Shown piece after piece: positions 26,532 through 35,919 of a stretch of DNA of 64,000 bases. The notes below the pieces were generated by a model. It was not told the DNA's origin. It saw only the letters and a program-made list of their open reading frames with translations, and did not search any database. The stretch covers positions 503,954 through 567,953 of the forward strand of contig NZ_NSEB01000004.1 of NCBI RefSeq assembly GCF_002734215.1, read 5' to 3'. Positions within the stretch are counted from its first letter, which is position 1. Each line of letters starts with the position of its first letter. Origin of the DNA: Fredinandcohnia onubensis (GTDB lineage: Bacteria; Bacillota; Bacilli; Bacillales; Bacillaceae_L). The position numbers and the translations under genes were made by a program.

Positions 26532-27644
26532 ATGGCACATGATGGTATGAGTTATGCACCGAAGGGAAAACCAAATCCTGTTGTGAAAAAAGGGGAATTT
26601 ATATTTGCAGCAGCCTGTCTTGATCATGGGCATATTTACGGAATGTGCAATGGATTAATTGAGGCAGGTGCTACATTAAAATGGGTGTATGACCCGGATC
26701 CCTTAAAAGTAGCGAAGTTTTTGGAAACTTTTCCTGAAGTGATGCAAGCTAAATCTGTAGAGCAAATTTTAACAGATATAAATGTTCAGCTTGTGGCTGG
26801 TGCAGCGATTCCTTCAAAACGAAGTGAACTTGGTATCCAGATAATGAATGCAGGAAAAGACTATTTTACAGACAAAACACCCTTTACTTCATTAGAGCAA
26901 TTGGAAGAAGCAAAGGAAGTTGTCAAACAAACTGGCCAAAAGTACATGGTGTATTATAGTGAGCGTCTTCATGTTGAGGGAGCTGTATTCGCTGGTGATT
27001 TAATTAAAAATGGTGCAATTGGTCGTGTCATTCAGGTGACTGGTTTCGGTCCACACCGATTAAATGCACCTAGCCGACCAGAATGGTTTTTTAATAGAGA
27101 ACAATATGGTGGAATCTTATGTGATATTGGTTCTCATCAAATCGAACAATTTTTATACTATACGGGTTGTCAGGATGCAAAAGTGTTACATAGTAAAATT
27201 GCAAACTATCATCACCCACAGTATCCGGAATTAGATGATTTTGGAGATGCAACATTGGTTGGAGATAATGGGGCGACAAATTACTTCCGAGTAGATTGGT
27301 TTACTCCTGACGGATTAAGGACTTGGGGAGATGGGAGAATCTTTATTATTGGTACAGAAGGAACGATTGAAATCCGGAAATACATCGATCTGGCACGTGC
27401 GAATAATGGAAATCACGTGTTTTTAGTTAATAAGAATGGAGAGCAGTATTTCAATGTGTCCGGAAAGGTTGGATATCCGTTCTTTGGGCAGTTCATCTTA
27501 GATTGCTTGAACCGTACCGAAATAGCCATGACTCAGGCTCATGCTTTTAAAGCAGCAGAATTATGCTTGCGGGCGCAAGAACAAGCAATTGACATTTATA
27601 GAAATGAGAATGAAGATGGGATGAAAATTACCTCATTTGAATAA
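26532..27644 (+). CDS. Gfo/Idh/MocA-family oxidoreductase
   Basis: A 370-residue NAD(P)-dependent sugar-type dehydrogenase. The N-terminal Rossmann half has the variant TDKTPFTSLEQLEEAKE in place of the common EKP motif near residue 110. The C-terminal half contains GGILCDIGSHQIEQFLYYTG near 195, the usual catalytic-base region, and GTEGTIEIRKYIDLARANNG near 275. ATG 26532 follows AAAAAGGAGGGG. It may be co-transcribed with the M20 hydrolase upstream and lies 45 bases before lutR. The substrate is unknown; I see no link to lactate use. Confidence 0.85.
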   Translation: MAHDGMSYAPKGKPNPVVKKGEFIFAAACLDHGHIYGMCNGLIEAGATLKWVYDPDPLKVAKFLETFPEVMQAKSVEQILTDINVQLVAGAAIPSKRSELGIQIMNAGKDYFTDKTPFTSLEQLEEAKEVVKQTGQKYMVYYSERLHVEGAVFAGDLIKNGAIGRVIQVTGFGPHRLNAPSRPEWFFNREQYGGILCDIGSHQIEQFLYYTGCQDAKVLHSKIANYHHPQYPELDDFGDATLVGDNGATNYFRVDWFTPDGLRTWGDGRIFIIGTEGTIEIRKYIDLARANNGNHVFLVNKNGEQYFNVSGKVGYPFFGQFILDCLNRTEIAMTQAHAFKAAELCLRAQEQAIDIYRNENEDGMKITSFE

Positions 27645-27689
27645 AATCTAGACTTTACATGAATGAAATTATGTACCGGAGGATAATCA

Positions 27690-28412
27690 ATGGAATACAA
27701 AAAAATCAAACCGAAAAAAATCTATGAAGAGGTTGCGGATACATTACAGGAAGCAATTCGTTCTGGGAAGCTTAAACCTGGAACAAAGCTAGAATCCGTT
27801 CAACAGCTGGCTGAAAGTTTTCAGGTTGGACGTTCCGCAATTCGTGAAGCTTTAACTGCGCTAAAAGCTATGGGATTAATTGAAATGCGCCAAGGAGAAG
27901 GAACGTATGTAAAGGAATTCCAAGCAGAGGAACTTACATTCCCACTAGTATCAGCTATGTTAATGAATCAAAAGGACGTCATGCATCTTCTTGAAATAAG
28001 AAAAATAATCGAAACCGGGACAGCGTCAACAGCAGCGAAGAAGCACACTTCTGAAGACTTAGAAAAACTGGAAACAGCGCTTAATGGCATGAAAGCAGCA
28101 TTAGGTAATGAGGAGCTAGGAGAAACAGCCGACCTCCAGTTTCATCTTGCCATTTCAGAAGCCACCCAAAACCCAATGTTAACGAATTTATTATTGAACG
28201 TTTCAGATCTCATGCAGGAAACAATGAAAGAAACACGAAGAATCACCTTATTTTCAAAAGAAAAAACGACAGAGCGATTATACAATGAACATCTTGCTAT
28301 CTATGAAGCGATTGTAGCAGGAAATGAAGAAGCTGCTAGAAGCACAATGATAACACACCTTAATAATGTTGAGGAAACCTTAAGGGAATTTTTTATAGAA
28401 TCTCTAAAATAG
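27690..28412 (+). CDS. lutR: GntR/FadR-family regulator, probable LutR
   Basis: A 240-residue repressor-type regulator. The N-terminal winged helix-turn-helix spans residues 10-75 (FQVGRSAIREALTALKAMGLIEMRQGEGTYV), followed by an all-helical FCD ligand domain (HLLEIRKIIETGTASTAAK; DLQFHLAISEATQNPML). Members of this branch sense L-lactate or other hydroxy acids. It lies directly upstream of lutABC in the same direction, and a perfect 17-bp palindrome separates it from lutA. The LutR name is by homology and position. Confidence 0.82.
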   Translation: MEYKKIKPKKIYEEVADTLQEAIRSGKLKPGTKLESVQQLAESFQVGRSAIREALTALKAMGLIEMRQGEGTYVKEFQAEELTFPLVSAMLMNQKDVMHLLEIRKIIETGTASTAAKKHTSEDLEKLETALNGMKAALGNEELGETADLQFHLAISEATQNPMLTNLLLNVSDLMQETMKETRRITLFSKEKTTERLYNEHLAIYEAIVAGNEEAARSTMITHLNNVEETLREFFIESLK

Positions 28413-28457
28413 TCTTTTATAACATGGAAAAAGGTAGTAACATTGTTTTTAATAATA

Positions 28458-28474
28458 AGGTCATCAGATGACCT
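28458..28474. promoter_or_regulatory. candidate LutR operator in front of lutA
   Basis: AGGTCATCAGATGACCT is a perfect 17-bp palindrome with a one-base centre, 33 bases before the lutA start. It is unexplained by coding and lacks a T tract, so an operator fits better than a terminator. Confidence 0.65.
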
Positions 28475-28507
28475 GTTCACTTGTTTTGTTGAAGGGGGAA
28501 AATCAAA

Positions 28508-29227
28508 ATGAAAGTCACTTTATTTGCCACCTGTCTTGTTGATATGTTCCAAACAAATGTAGGGAAAGCGACGGTTGAGCTACTTGAGCATCTTGGTTGT
28601 GAAGTAGAATTTCCGGAAAGCCAGGTGTGCTGCGGACAGCCTGCATATAATAGCGGGTATGTAGAAGAAACGAAAAAAGCCATGAAAAAAATGATTGAAA
28701 CCTTCGAGAATGCGAAGTACATCGTTTGTCCATCTGGCTCTTGTGCAAACATGTTTCATGAATATAAGGATATTTTTAAAGGAGACCCTGTATGGGAACC
28801 AAAAGTAATCGAACTTGCTAAGAAAACCTATGAATTAACACAATTCATTGTCGGAGTTTTAGGACTCACAGATGTCGGTTCAACATTCAAAGGGAAGGTA
28901 ACGTACCATACTTCCTGTCATATGACGCGATTATTAGGTGTAAAAGAACCACCAATTAAACTACTAAAAAATATTGATGGTGTTGAATATGTCGATCTTC
29001 CAGGTAAGGAAAATTGCTGTGGTTTTGGTGGAACATTTTCTGTGAAAATGGGCCAAATTTCTGAGAAGATGGTTGATGATAAGGTACAATGTGTTGAATC
29101 AACTGAGGCTGATTATCTCATTGGTGCAGACGGGGGCTGCCTCATGAATATTGGTGGAAGAATTAACCGACTTGGTAAACCAATAGAAGTTTTACATATT
29201 GCAGAAGTGCTAAACTATCGAAACTAA
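28508..29227 (+). CDS. lutA: L-lactate utilization iron-sulfur protein LutA
   Basis: A 239-residue protein with the two CCG-domain cysteine motifs: [11 protein letters not shown] near residue 40 and [13 protein letters not shown] near 165. These bind Fe-S clusters in LutA/GlpC/HdrB-type proteins. With LutB and LutC it forms the cytosolic complex that oxidises L-lactate to pyruvate in Bacillus. Length and order match the B. subtilis genes. The ribosome site is GAAGGGGG. lutB follows after 14 bases. Confidence 0.95.
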   Translation: MKVTLFATCLVDMFQTNVGKATVELLEHLGCEVEFPESQVCCGQPAYNSGYVEETKKAMKKMIETFENAKYIVCPSGSCANMFHEYKDIFKGDPVWEPKVIELAKKTYELTQFIVGVLGLTDVGSTFKGKVTYHTSCHMTRLLGVKEPPIKLLKNIDGVEYVDLPGKENCCGFGGTFSVKMGQISEKMVDDKVQCVESTEADYLIGADGGCLMNIGGRINRLGKPIEVLHIAEVLNYRN

Positions 29228-29241
29228 AGGGGGGATAAAAC

Positions 29242-30669
29242 ATGGCATTAAAAACTAGTAACGAACCATTTAAAGCTCGTGTTCAAAAGGAAGTGCAAAA
29301 CACTTTCATGAGAGGTGCGGTTTCAAAAGCCCAAGAAACCATTCAAGGAAGAAAGCAAACGGTAACAGACGAATTGGGAAACTGGGAGGAATGGCGTAAC
29401 CATGGGGAGGAAATTCGTCAGCACGTCCTTGAAAATCTTGATTATTATCTCTATCAATTAAGCGACCAGGTCGCAACCCAAGGCGGACATGTTTTCTTTG
29501 CCCAAACGGCTGAAGAGGCTAGTACTTATATTAGTGACCTTGCGAAGAAGAAGGAAGCAAAGAACGTCGTCAAAGCAAAATCAATGGTGACGGAAGAAAT
29601 CAGTCTAAATCAAAAACTCGAAGAAGCGGGTTGCCGAGTAATTGAAACAGACCTTGGCGAATACATCCTGCAAATGGATGATCATGATCCACCTTCCCAT
29701 ATCATTGTTCCAGCTTTGCATAAAAATAAAGAGCAAATTCGTGACGTATTTGCAAATAAAATGGACTATAAGAATTCGGAAAAGCCTGAGGAACTTGCAT
29801 TATTTGCGAGAGAATCATTACGCCAAGAGTTTTTACAAGCAGATATGGGGATTACAGGATGTAACTTCGCGGTTGCAGAAACTGGTTCTATAACTCTCGT
29901 AACAAATGAAGGAAATGCCGATCTTGTGGCTGCACTACCAAAAACACAGGTTGTAGTAATGGGGATGGAGCGTCTAGTTCCAACATTCGAAGAAATGGAA
30001 GTACTAGTTGGAATGCTAACAAGAAGCGCGGTTGGTCAAAAATTAACCAGCTATATCACGACATTAACAGGTCCACGTGAAGAAGGAGATGTCGACGGTC
30101 CAGAAGACTTCCATCTCGTTATTGTGGATAACGGTAGATCCAATATCCTCGGTACTGAATTCCAATCCGTTTTACAATGCATTCGCTGTGCTGCTTGTAT
30201 CAATGTTTGTCCGGTTTATCGGCATGTAGGCGGTCATTCGTACGGTTCAATTTATCCTGGTCCAATTGGGGTTGTGTTAACACCATTGCTCGGAGGTTAT
30301 GATGAACACAAGGAACTGCCTTACGCATCAACTCTTTGTGGCGCATGTACAGACGCATGTCCAGTAAAAATACCACTTCATCAGTTGATTCACAAGCATC
30401 GTGAGGTTATCGTGGAGCGGGAAGGTCGCGCACCTGTTTCTGAAAAACTATTAATGAAGGCATTTGGTTTCGGAGCGTCATCATCATCCCTTTATCAAAT
30501 GGGTTCAAAACTTGCGCCAACCTTAACAAAGCCAATGACTCAAGGTGACAAAATTACAAAGGGAGTGGGCATGTTAAAGGAATGGACGGATGTACGTGAT
30601 TTTCCTGCGCCAAACAAAGAGAGATTTAGAGATTGGTTTAAAAATCGTGAAAAAGGAGGCGTTGAGTAA
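29242..30669 (+). CDS. lutB: L-lactate utilization iron-sulfur protein LutB
   Basis: A 475-residue protein with an N-terminal LUD-like domain (residues 60-290) and a ferredoxin-like region carrying two 4Fe-4S motifs: [16 protein letters not shown] near 313 and [14 protein letters not shown] near 368. The length is normal. It is the electron-transfer and probable substrate-handling subunit of the LutABC lactate oxidase. The ribosome site is AAGGGGGG. Its stop overlaps the lutC start by one base. Confidence 0.95.
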   Translation: MALKTSNEPFKARVQKEVQNTFMRGAVSKAQETIQGRKQTVTDELGNWEEWRNHGEEIRQHVLENLDYYLYQLSDQVATQGGHVFFAQTAEEASTYISDLAKKKEAKNVVKAKSMVTEEISLNQKLEEAGCRVIETDLGEYILQMDDHDPPSHIIVPALHKNKEQIRDVFANKMDYKNSEKPEELALFARESLRQEFLQADMGITGCNFAVAETGSITLVTNEGNADLVAALPKTQVVVMGMERLVPTFEEMEVLVGMLTRSAVGQKLTSYITTLTGPREEGDVDGPEDFHLVIVDNGRSNILGTEFQSVLQCIRCAACINVCPVYRHVGGHSYGSIYPGPIGVVLTPLLGGYDEHKELPYASTLCGACTDACPVKIPLHQLIHKHREVIVEREGRAPVSEKLLMKAFGFGASSSSLYQMGSKLAPTLTKPMTQGDKITKGVGMLKEWTDVRDFPAPNKERFRDWFKNREKGGVE

Positions 30670-31367
30670 TGAAAGGAACGATTCAAAATCGAGACGCCTT
30701 CCTCGACCAAATTGCCAAACAACTTGGTCGGGAACGAAAAACAACGTTAACACCACCTGTGTGGAAACATAACCCACAGGAAGAAGTGTTAAAAAATTCA
30801 ACTGTGGATGAGTTGATCGAGGTTTTAAAGCTTCAATGCACCAAAATCCATACGGAACTCATTATGACGTCAAAATCCAAGCTATCAGAAGCCCTAGAAA
30901 AGAAAATCAAAGATTTCGGGAGCGGCCCAATCATTACCTGGAAAGATGAGCGCTATGAACAATTTGGGCTTCAATCCTTATTGAAAAAAGAACAAGCTTT
31001 TGAATGGAATCCAGACTTAGGAAAAGAAAACATTACAAAAGCAGAACAAGCAAACATAGGAATTTCGATAAGTGAAAGCACATTAGCAGAATCCGCTACA
31101 GTTGTACTATACAGTGGCCCAAATCGCGGGAGAACGATTAGCTTTCTACCAACTCATTCAGTTGTAATCGTCCCAAAAAGCACGATTGTTCCACGGATGA
31201 CCCAAGCAGCAAAGCTCATTCGTGAAAAAGTCAAGAAAGGGGAGCGGGTTCCTTCTGCAATCAATTTCATCACTGGACCAAGTAACTCGGCAGATATTGA
31301 AATGAATCTTGTAGTAGGTGTTCACGGACCGGTGAAGGCGACCTATATATTGGTGGAAGATTTGTAA
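30669..31367 (+). CDS. lutC: L-lactate utilization protein LutC
   Basis: A 232-residue LUD-domain protein, the third LutABC subunit. Typical segments are NIGISISESTLAESATVVLYSGPNRGR near residue 117, LPTHSVVIVP near 150 and INFITGPSNSADIEMNLVVGVHGP near 197. The ribosome site AAAAAGGAGG lies in the last codons of lutB. The gene ends the operon at a long hairpin. L-lactate made by the L-fucose pathway next door is a likely internal substrate of this complex. Confidence 0.95.
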   Translation: MKGTIQNRDAFLDQIAKQLGRERKTTLTPPVWKHNPQEEVLKNSTVDELIEVLKLQCTKIHTELIMTSKSKLSEALEKKIKDFGSGPIITWKDERYEQFGLQSLLKKEQAFEWNPDLGKENITKAEQANIGISISESTLAESATVVLYSGPNRGRTISFLPTHSVVIVPKSTIVPRMTQAAKLIREKVKKGERVPSAINFITGPSNSADIEMNLVVGVHGPVKATYILVEDL

Positions 31368-31389
31368 GGAATAATTATTTATATTTAAA

Positions 31390-31442
31390 AACCTGTAAGT
31401 TTTTTTGAAACAAAGATTATGTTTCAAAAAAACTTACAGGTT
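31390..31442. terminator. perfect 23-bp stem, bidirectional terminator between lutC and lacI-type gene
   Basis: The 23 bases at 31390-31412 pair without mismatch with 31420-31442 around a 7-base loop. Both arms carry a seven-base homopolymer (T7 then A7). It sits between two convergent genes. The tail at 31441-31460 is T-rich on the plus strand. Confidence 0.85.
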
Positions 31443-31520
31443 ATTTTCTCTTTGTTTTGTCATATTGCATTTCCGGCGCCTACACATTTATTAATTAAGT
31501 TACTGTGATTATAGTAATGT

Positions 31521-32534
31521 TTATCGAAGGCTTTTGGTTGACTTCCTGATCAAAATTTCGGAAGGAAGTACGATTCTCCTTGTATCTGCAGGCCCAATTT
31601 TTTCAATTCTTTCAATTAGTAATTGTATCCCTAAATAGCCGAATTCGTAGGCTGGTTGTGAAGCTAAGGTTAAGAATGGCCGGTAATCTGGTACAGGGTC
31701 TGGATCATCAAAACAGACTAATGAAAAATCATCTGGAACCCGTAAATTCTTCTCATATAATATTTTCATGATATCAATCGCAATGAAGTTGTTTCCTGCA
31801 AAAATAGCCGTCGGTCGTTCAGTGTCCGGAAGTTCTAACAACTTCTCAATCACGTCTATAGCATCATTTTGTTTAAATGACAAATTGTATAATAACATTT
31901 CGTTTATAGGAATCTCATATATTTTCAACGTATCTCTAAATGATTGTTCCCTTAATTGGGAAGTTGAAATTTTTTTCGGGCCGTTTATTAATGCAATATT
32001 TGTATGTCCTTGCTCAATTAAATGAGTCATTAGCCTACGTGTTCCCTCGTAATTATCACCAAGCACAATATCACACTCAATGTCTTTAACCTGTCTATCA
32101 ATTAAAACAAAAGGAATCTTGTGTTTAATCAGTGTTTTCAAGTTCTTTTTTGAATCATCTCCAGTTGGAGCAATTAAGACTCCATCAACGCCAGATGACA
32201 ATAGCATATCAATATACTCAGATTCCTTGACGAAGTTTTCATCACTATTGCTTAATAGTAACCGGTATCCCATTTGTTTCGCCTTGTCTTCTGCCCCTCT
32301 GGCAACTTTGGTGAAAAAGGGATTTGTGATATCTGTAATAAGCAATGACAAAATCTTTGAGTGTTTTAAGGTGAGGCTACGCGCAGCATTGTTAGGAATA
32401 TAGTTTAGCTCTTTTATCACCTTCTCAACTTTTTCCTTTGTCTTTTTACTGATATTTCCGGTATTGTTAATCACTCGAGATACAGTCATTGGAGATACAT
32501 TTGCTTTTTTCGCTATATCATATATGGTAGTCAT
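31521..32534 (-). CDS. LacI-family transcriptional regulator of the L-fucose-type cluster
   Basis: A 337-residue regulator. The N-terminal helix-turn-helix is TIYDIAKKANVSPMTVSRVIN (residues 2-22), with the hinge helix YIPNNAARSL near 50. The rest is a Peripla_BP-type ligand domain (SLLITDITNPFFTKVARGAE near 70; CFDDPDPVPDYRPFLTL near 275). It is divergent from the oligosaccharide importer and GH29 operon, which it most likely controls. A near-palindromic TATCGGTAAC element lies in the shared promoter region and again before the lactonase gene. Confidence 0.9.
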   Translation of the reverse strand: MTTIYDIAKKANVSPMTVSRVINNTGNISKKTKEKVEKVIKELNYIPNNAARSLTLKHSKILSLLITDITNPFFTKVARGAEDKAKQMGYRLLLSNSDENFVKESEYIDMLLSSGVDGVLIAPTGDDSKKNLKTLIKHKIPFVLIDRQVKDIECDIVLGDNYEGTRRLMTHLIEQGHTNIALINGPKKISTSQLREQSFRDTLKIYEIPINEMLLYNLSFKQNDAIDVIEKLLELPDTERPTAIFAGNNFIAIDIMKILYEKNLRVPDDFSLVCFDDPDPVPDYRPFLTLASQPAYEFGYLGIQLLIERIEKIGPADTRRIVLPSEILIRKSTKSLR

Positions 32535-32618
32535 TCTATTAATCCCTTTCTTTTTTTATGTATTTTTACTATATTTGATAAACGTATTGACTTCAAGATA
32601 GATAAATGATATTTTTTT

Positions 32619-32630
32619 GGTATCGGTAAC
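32619..32630. promoter_or_regulatory. candidate LacI-family operator, copy 1
   Basis: GGTATCGGTAAC is an imperfect palindrome around a central CG, the shape of LacI/PurR operators. Its 10-base core TATCGGTAAC recurs at 37437-37446, upstream of the lactonase gene. It lies just downstream of a TTGACT -35-like element at 32587-32592. Confidence 0.55.
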
Positions 32631-32690
32631 AATTTTCTTAATCTTTACTTTATTTTTAATTATTTTTCTATAATAAAAGGGGGAAAAGTC

Positions 32691-34013
32691 TTGAAGAAAA
32701 GTTCTGTTTTAGCAATTTCTTTTATCTTGGTGTTATCTTTATTTTTAGCTGCTTGTGGGGGAGGAGATTCTGTAACTTCTTCAAGTGACAAAGAAAGTGA
32801 ATCAGGTAAGACAACATTAACAATGATTGAGAGTTTAACAAGTCCTGAACGTACAACATTATTGCGCGGAATGTTAGATGAGTTTGAAAAGCTAAATCCT
32901 GAAATTAGGGTAAACTTAATTTCACCGCCGCTACAGAATTCTGACCAGAAGATAACACAGATGATGATGGCGAAAGAAAAACTTGATGTAGTAGAGGTAA
33001 GAGATTACACAGTAAAACAATATTCAGTTAACGGCTTTATTGAGGATTTGACTCCATACATAGAAAAATGGACCGAGTGGGAAAACCTAACAGAGAATGC
33101 GAGATATGGTGCTAAGTTTGTCGACGATACACCATATTATTTACCTTATGGATTTTATCAAAAGTCTCTATATTACAGAGTTGACAGATTCAAAGAGCTT
33201 GGTCTTGAAGTTCCAAAAACATGGAAAGAATTGCTCGAAGTTGGTAAAGCGCTTACGGATGCAAGTGAAAACAAATATGGTTACAGCTTTAGGGGGGGCG
33301 CTGGTTCATCTGATTACTTTGAATTTTTCATCTGGTCCTTCTTAGGGGACAAGCTTGAACAGAAGGATAGTTACTTCACAAAAAATGGAAACACAATTTT
33401 TGGAACAGCAGAAGCAAAAGAAGCACTGCAACTCTTTATTGATATCTATAAGAAAGCATCCCCACCAGATGCAGTAAGTTGGAGCTACCCAGAGATGGTT
33501 CAAGGATTTACATCAGGTGTTACAGGAATGCTAATTCAAGACCCTGAGGTCATTTTAACTGCAGATGAGAATCTACCTGAGGGTACTTGGAACACAGCAC
33601 CAATTCCTGTAGGTCCATCCAGTAAAGCACCTCAGGCAGTTGGGGCTGCAGCAGGATGGGGAATGACTTCTTATTCTGAGAATAAGGAAGAGGCTTGGAA
33701 ATTAATCGAATTCCTGTCTAGTCCAGAACAAAACTTGTATTTTACAAAAAATAATTCTTTAATTCCAATCTTTACATCTGCTAGCGAAGACCCATTCTTT
33801 AACGAAGGGTATTACAAAGCTTATTTAACAATGAATGAGCAAACTGAAGTTTACACTGTTGTTGATAAGCCAGTTGCATATGAAGGTTATGGTCAGTTTA
33901 GAATCGATGCTGAGAAAGACATCCAAAAGCTTCTCTTAGATCAAGCCAAAGTAGAAGAAGTACTAGAAAAGTGGGATAGTTTCTGGAAGTCAGAAAAAGA
34001 AAAAATGAAATAA
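32691..34013 (+). CDS. carbohydrate ABC transporter substrate-binding lipoprotein (CUT1 type)
   Basis: A 440-residue SBP_bac_1 lipoprotein. The signal peptide ends in LFLAAC (lipobox Cys near residue 22). The mature part starts TTLTMIESLTSPERTTLLRGMLDEFEKLNPEIRVNL, typical of oligosaccharide-binding proteins. The start is TTG with AAAAGGGGG upstream. It is the first gene of the cluster that also encodes two permeases and a fucosidase, so a fucose-containing oligosaccharide is the likely ligand. No ATPase gene is present here; a shared MsmX-type ATPase encoded elsewhere is expected. Confidence 0.92.
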   Translation: MKKSSVLAISFILVLSLFLAACGGGDSVTSSSDKESESGKTTLTMIESLTSPERTTLLRGMLDEFEKLNPEIRVNLISPPLQNSDQKITQMMMAKEKLDVVEVRDYTVKQYSVNGFIEDLTPYIEKWTEWENLTENARYGAKFVDDTPYYLPYGFYQKSLYYRVDRFKELGLEVPKTWKELLEVGKALTDASENKYGYSFRGGAGSSDYFEFFIWSFLGDKLEQKDSYFTKNGNTIFGTAEAKEALQLFIDIYKKASPPDAVSWSYPEMVQGFTSGVTGMLIQDPEVILTADENLPEGTWNTAPIPVGPSSKAPQAVGAAAGWGMTSYSENKEEAWKLIEFLSSPEQNLYFTKNNSLIPIFTSASEDPFFNEGYYKAYLTMNEQTEVYTVVDKPVAYEGYGQFRIDAEKDIQKLLLDQAKVEEVLEKWDSFWKSEKEKMK

Positions 34014-34027
34014 AAATAAGTTAAGTT

Positions 34028-34070
34028 CAATTAGTATCGATACGAAAGTTTCAACTTTTGATACTAATTG
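34028..34070 (+). repeat. intercistronic hairpin after the binding-protein gene
   Basis: CAATTAGTATC at 34028-34038 pairs perfectly with GATACTAATTG at 34060-34070; AAAG and CTTT can extend it inside. There is no T tract. It lies between the binding-protein and permease genes. Confidence 0.7.
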
Positions 34071-34110
34071 GGCTTTCAGCTATTAAACCTAAAGAAAAGG
34101 GGTGGGATTA

Positions 34111-35049
34111 TTGGCTAAGTCTCAAGTAGAGTTATCACAACAGCTACCCGTGAAAAATACTTTTAAATTTTCTAAGCATGGGCTATTTATTCTAGGTTGT
34201 TTATCACCTGCGATTATTTTAGTCTCTATTTTTGTGTATTTTCCTTTATTTCAAGGAATTGTAATGGCATTTCAAAATTATACGTTATTCGATATTACGA
34301 ATCGACCATTTGTAGGTCTTCAGAATTTTAAAAACGTTATTTTTACTTCTGAATTTAACTTGATCCTAAAAAATAGTTTTATTTGGGTATTTGTATCCCT
34401 CTTTTTCCAGCTAATTATTGGTTTCACGATTGCCCTTTATCTACGAAAACATTTTAAGGGGAGAGGAATCTATCAAGCTCTTATTTTTTTTCCATGGGCA
34501 ATGTCAGGATTCCTGATTGGTATCATTTGGAGATGGATGTTCAATGGTCAAAATGGTGTCATAAACGATTTATTAATGCGGCTTGGAATCATTGATCAGA
34601 TGATCCCCTTCCTTTCGTCACCTCAGTGGGCGATGGTATCTGTTCTTATTGCAAATATTTGGTATGGGGTTGCCTTTTTCACCATCATGCTTCTTGCTGC
34701 TTTGCAATCAGTTCCAAATGAGCTATATGAAGCAGCGGATATGGATGGAGCGAATGGTTTTCACAAATTATTCAAGGTAACCATTCCATATATTATGCCA
34801 ACGATTATTACAACAGTATTATTACGTTTTATATGGATTTTAAACTTCCCAGACATTATTTACGGTATGACAAATGGGGGACCAGCGGGATCGACTCATA
34901 TTTTACCAACTTATATGTTAGAGAAAATTATATTTAGTCAGAACTATGGGGAAGCATCTGCAATTGGGGTCATTATGATTTTCATACTAACTACTTTTGC
35001 GATTTTCTACCTAATGGCAACTCGCTTTGATAAGGCTGGTGACTTTTAA
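34111..35049 (+). CDS. carbohydrate ABC transporter permease (CUT1, UgpA/MalF-like)
   Basis: A 312-residue membrane permease with six main hydrophobic segments and the EAA loop VPNELYEAADMDGANGFHKLFKVTIP near residue 205. I start at TTG 34111, with AAAAGGGGTGGG upstream; GTG 34102 overlaps that site. It works with the permease that begins immediately after its stop codon and the binding protein upstream. Confidence 0.92.
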   Translation: MAKSQVELSQQLPVKNTFKFSKHGLFILGCLSPAIILVSIFVYFPLFQGIVMAFQNYTLFDITNRPFVGLQNFKNVIFTSEFNLILKNSFIWVFVSLFFQLIIGFTIALYLRKHFKGRGIYQALIFFPWAMSGFLIGIIWRWMFNGQNGVINDLLMRLGIIDQMIPFLSSPQWAMVSVLIANIWYGVAFFTIMLLAALQSVPNELYEAADMDGANGFHKLFKVTIPYIMPTIITTVLLRFIWILNFPDIIYGMTNGGPAGSTHILPTYMLEKIIFSQNYGEASAIGVIMIFILTTFAIFYLMATRFDKAGDF

Positions 35050-35883
35050 ATGAGTATAAGAAGTTCTGTATTTCTATCAATAAAAATTATATTTTTGTCC
35101 ATCGTTTTTATACTGACAGCGTTCCCATTATATTGGATGGTGGTTACATCTTTAAAACCATCAAAGGATATTTTCACGGTTCCATTATCCTATTGGCCAG
35201 AGACTATCTCCTTTGAAAACTACATTAATATATTTGGTATCTCGAACTTCCAAGTATATATTACAAACAGCTTAATCGTTTCCCTGGTTTCAGCACTTTT
35301 TACGATGCTTATTGCCCTACTTGGAGGATATGTTTTAGCAAGATTCGACTTTAAAGGGAAAAATCAAATATTTTTGGCATTTTTAGTGACGCAAATGATT
35401 CCCATTTTTATATCATTGGCACCACTCTATCTATTAATGTCAAATTTAGAGCTCTTGAATCGATTACCATCTATTATGATAATGTACACCGTCATGACGA
35501 TTCCGTTCTGTACCATCATGATGCGAAGCTTCTTCCAACGCATTCCTGTAAGTATAGAAGAGACAGCGATGATTGATGGTTGTTCGAGACTAGGAGCATT
35601 ATTTAGAATCGTTGTACCTGTCATGCTTCCAGGAATACTATCTACTTTTATATTTGCATTCGTTCAAGCATGGAATGAGCTGTTCCTTGCAGTTATGTTC
35701 ATTGACCAAGAACAAATGAAAACAATTCCTGTAGCGATGAATTCATTTATTACAAAGTATGATATTGATTGGGGTGCAATGTCTGCTGCAACAGTCATTT
35801 CTGTTATACCTACTTTGATTCTCTTTGCTGTAGCGCAAAAGTACATCGTAGAAGGCATGACGGACGGAGCGGTAAAAGGATAA
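35050..35883 (+). CDS. carbohydrate ABC transporter permease (CUT1, UgpE/MalG-like)
   Basis: A 277-residue permease with the family N-terminus FILTAFPLYWMVVTSLKPSKDIFT, the EAA loop VSIEETAMIDGCSRLGALFRIVVPVMLPG near residue 170 and the short C-terminal YIVEGMTDGAVKG. It starts on the base following the previous stop, so translation is probably coupled. Together they import an oligosaccharide for the cytoplasmic fucosidase encoded next. Confidence 0.92.
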   Translation: MSIRSSVFLSIKIIFLSIVFILTAFPLYWMVVTSLKPSKDIFTVPLSYWPETISFENYINIFGISNFQVYITNSLIVSLVSALFTMLIALLGGYVLARFDFKGKNQIFLAFLVTQMIPIFISLAPLYLLMSNLELLNRLPSIMIMYTVMTIPFCTIMMRSFFQRIPVSIEETAMIDGCSRLGALFRIVVPVMLPGILSTFIFAFVQAWNELFLAVMFIDQEQMKTIPVAMNSFITKYDIDWGAMSAATVISVIPTLILFAVAQKYIVEGMTDGAVKG

Positions 35884-35919
35884 GAAATTGCAAGACTATT
35901 ATGGTCGGAGGTTGTGTAT

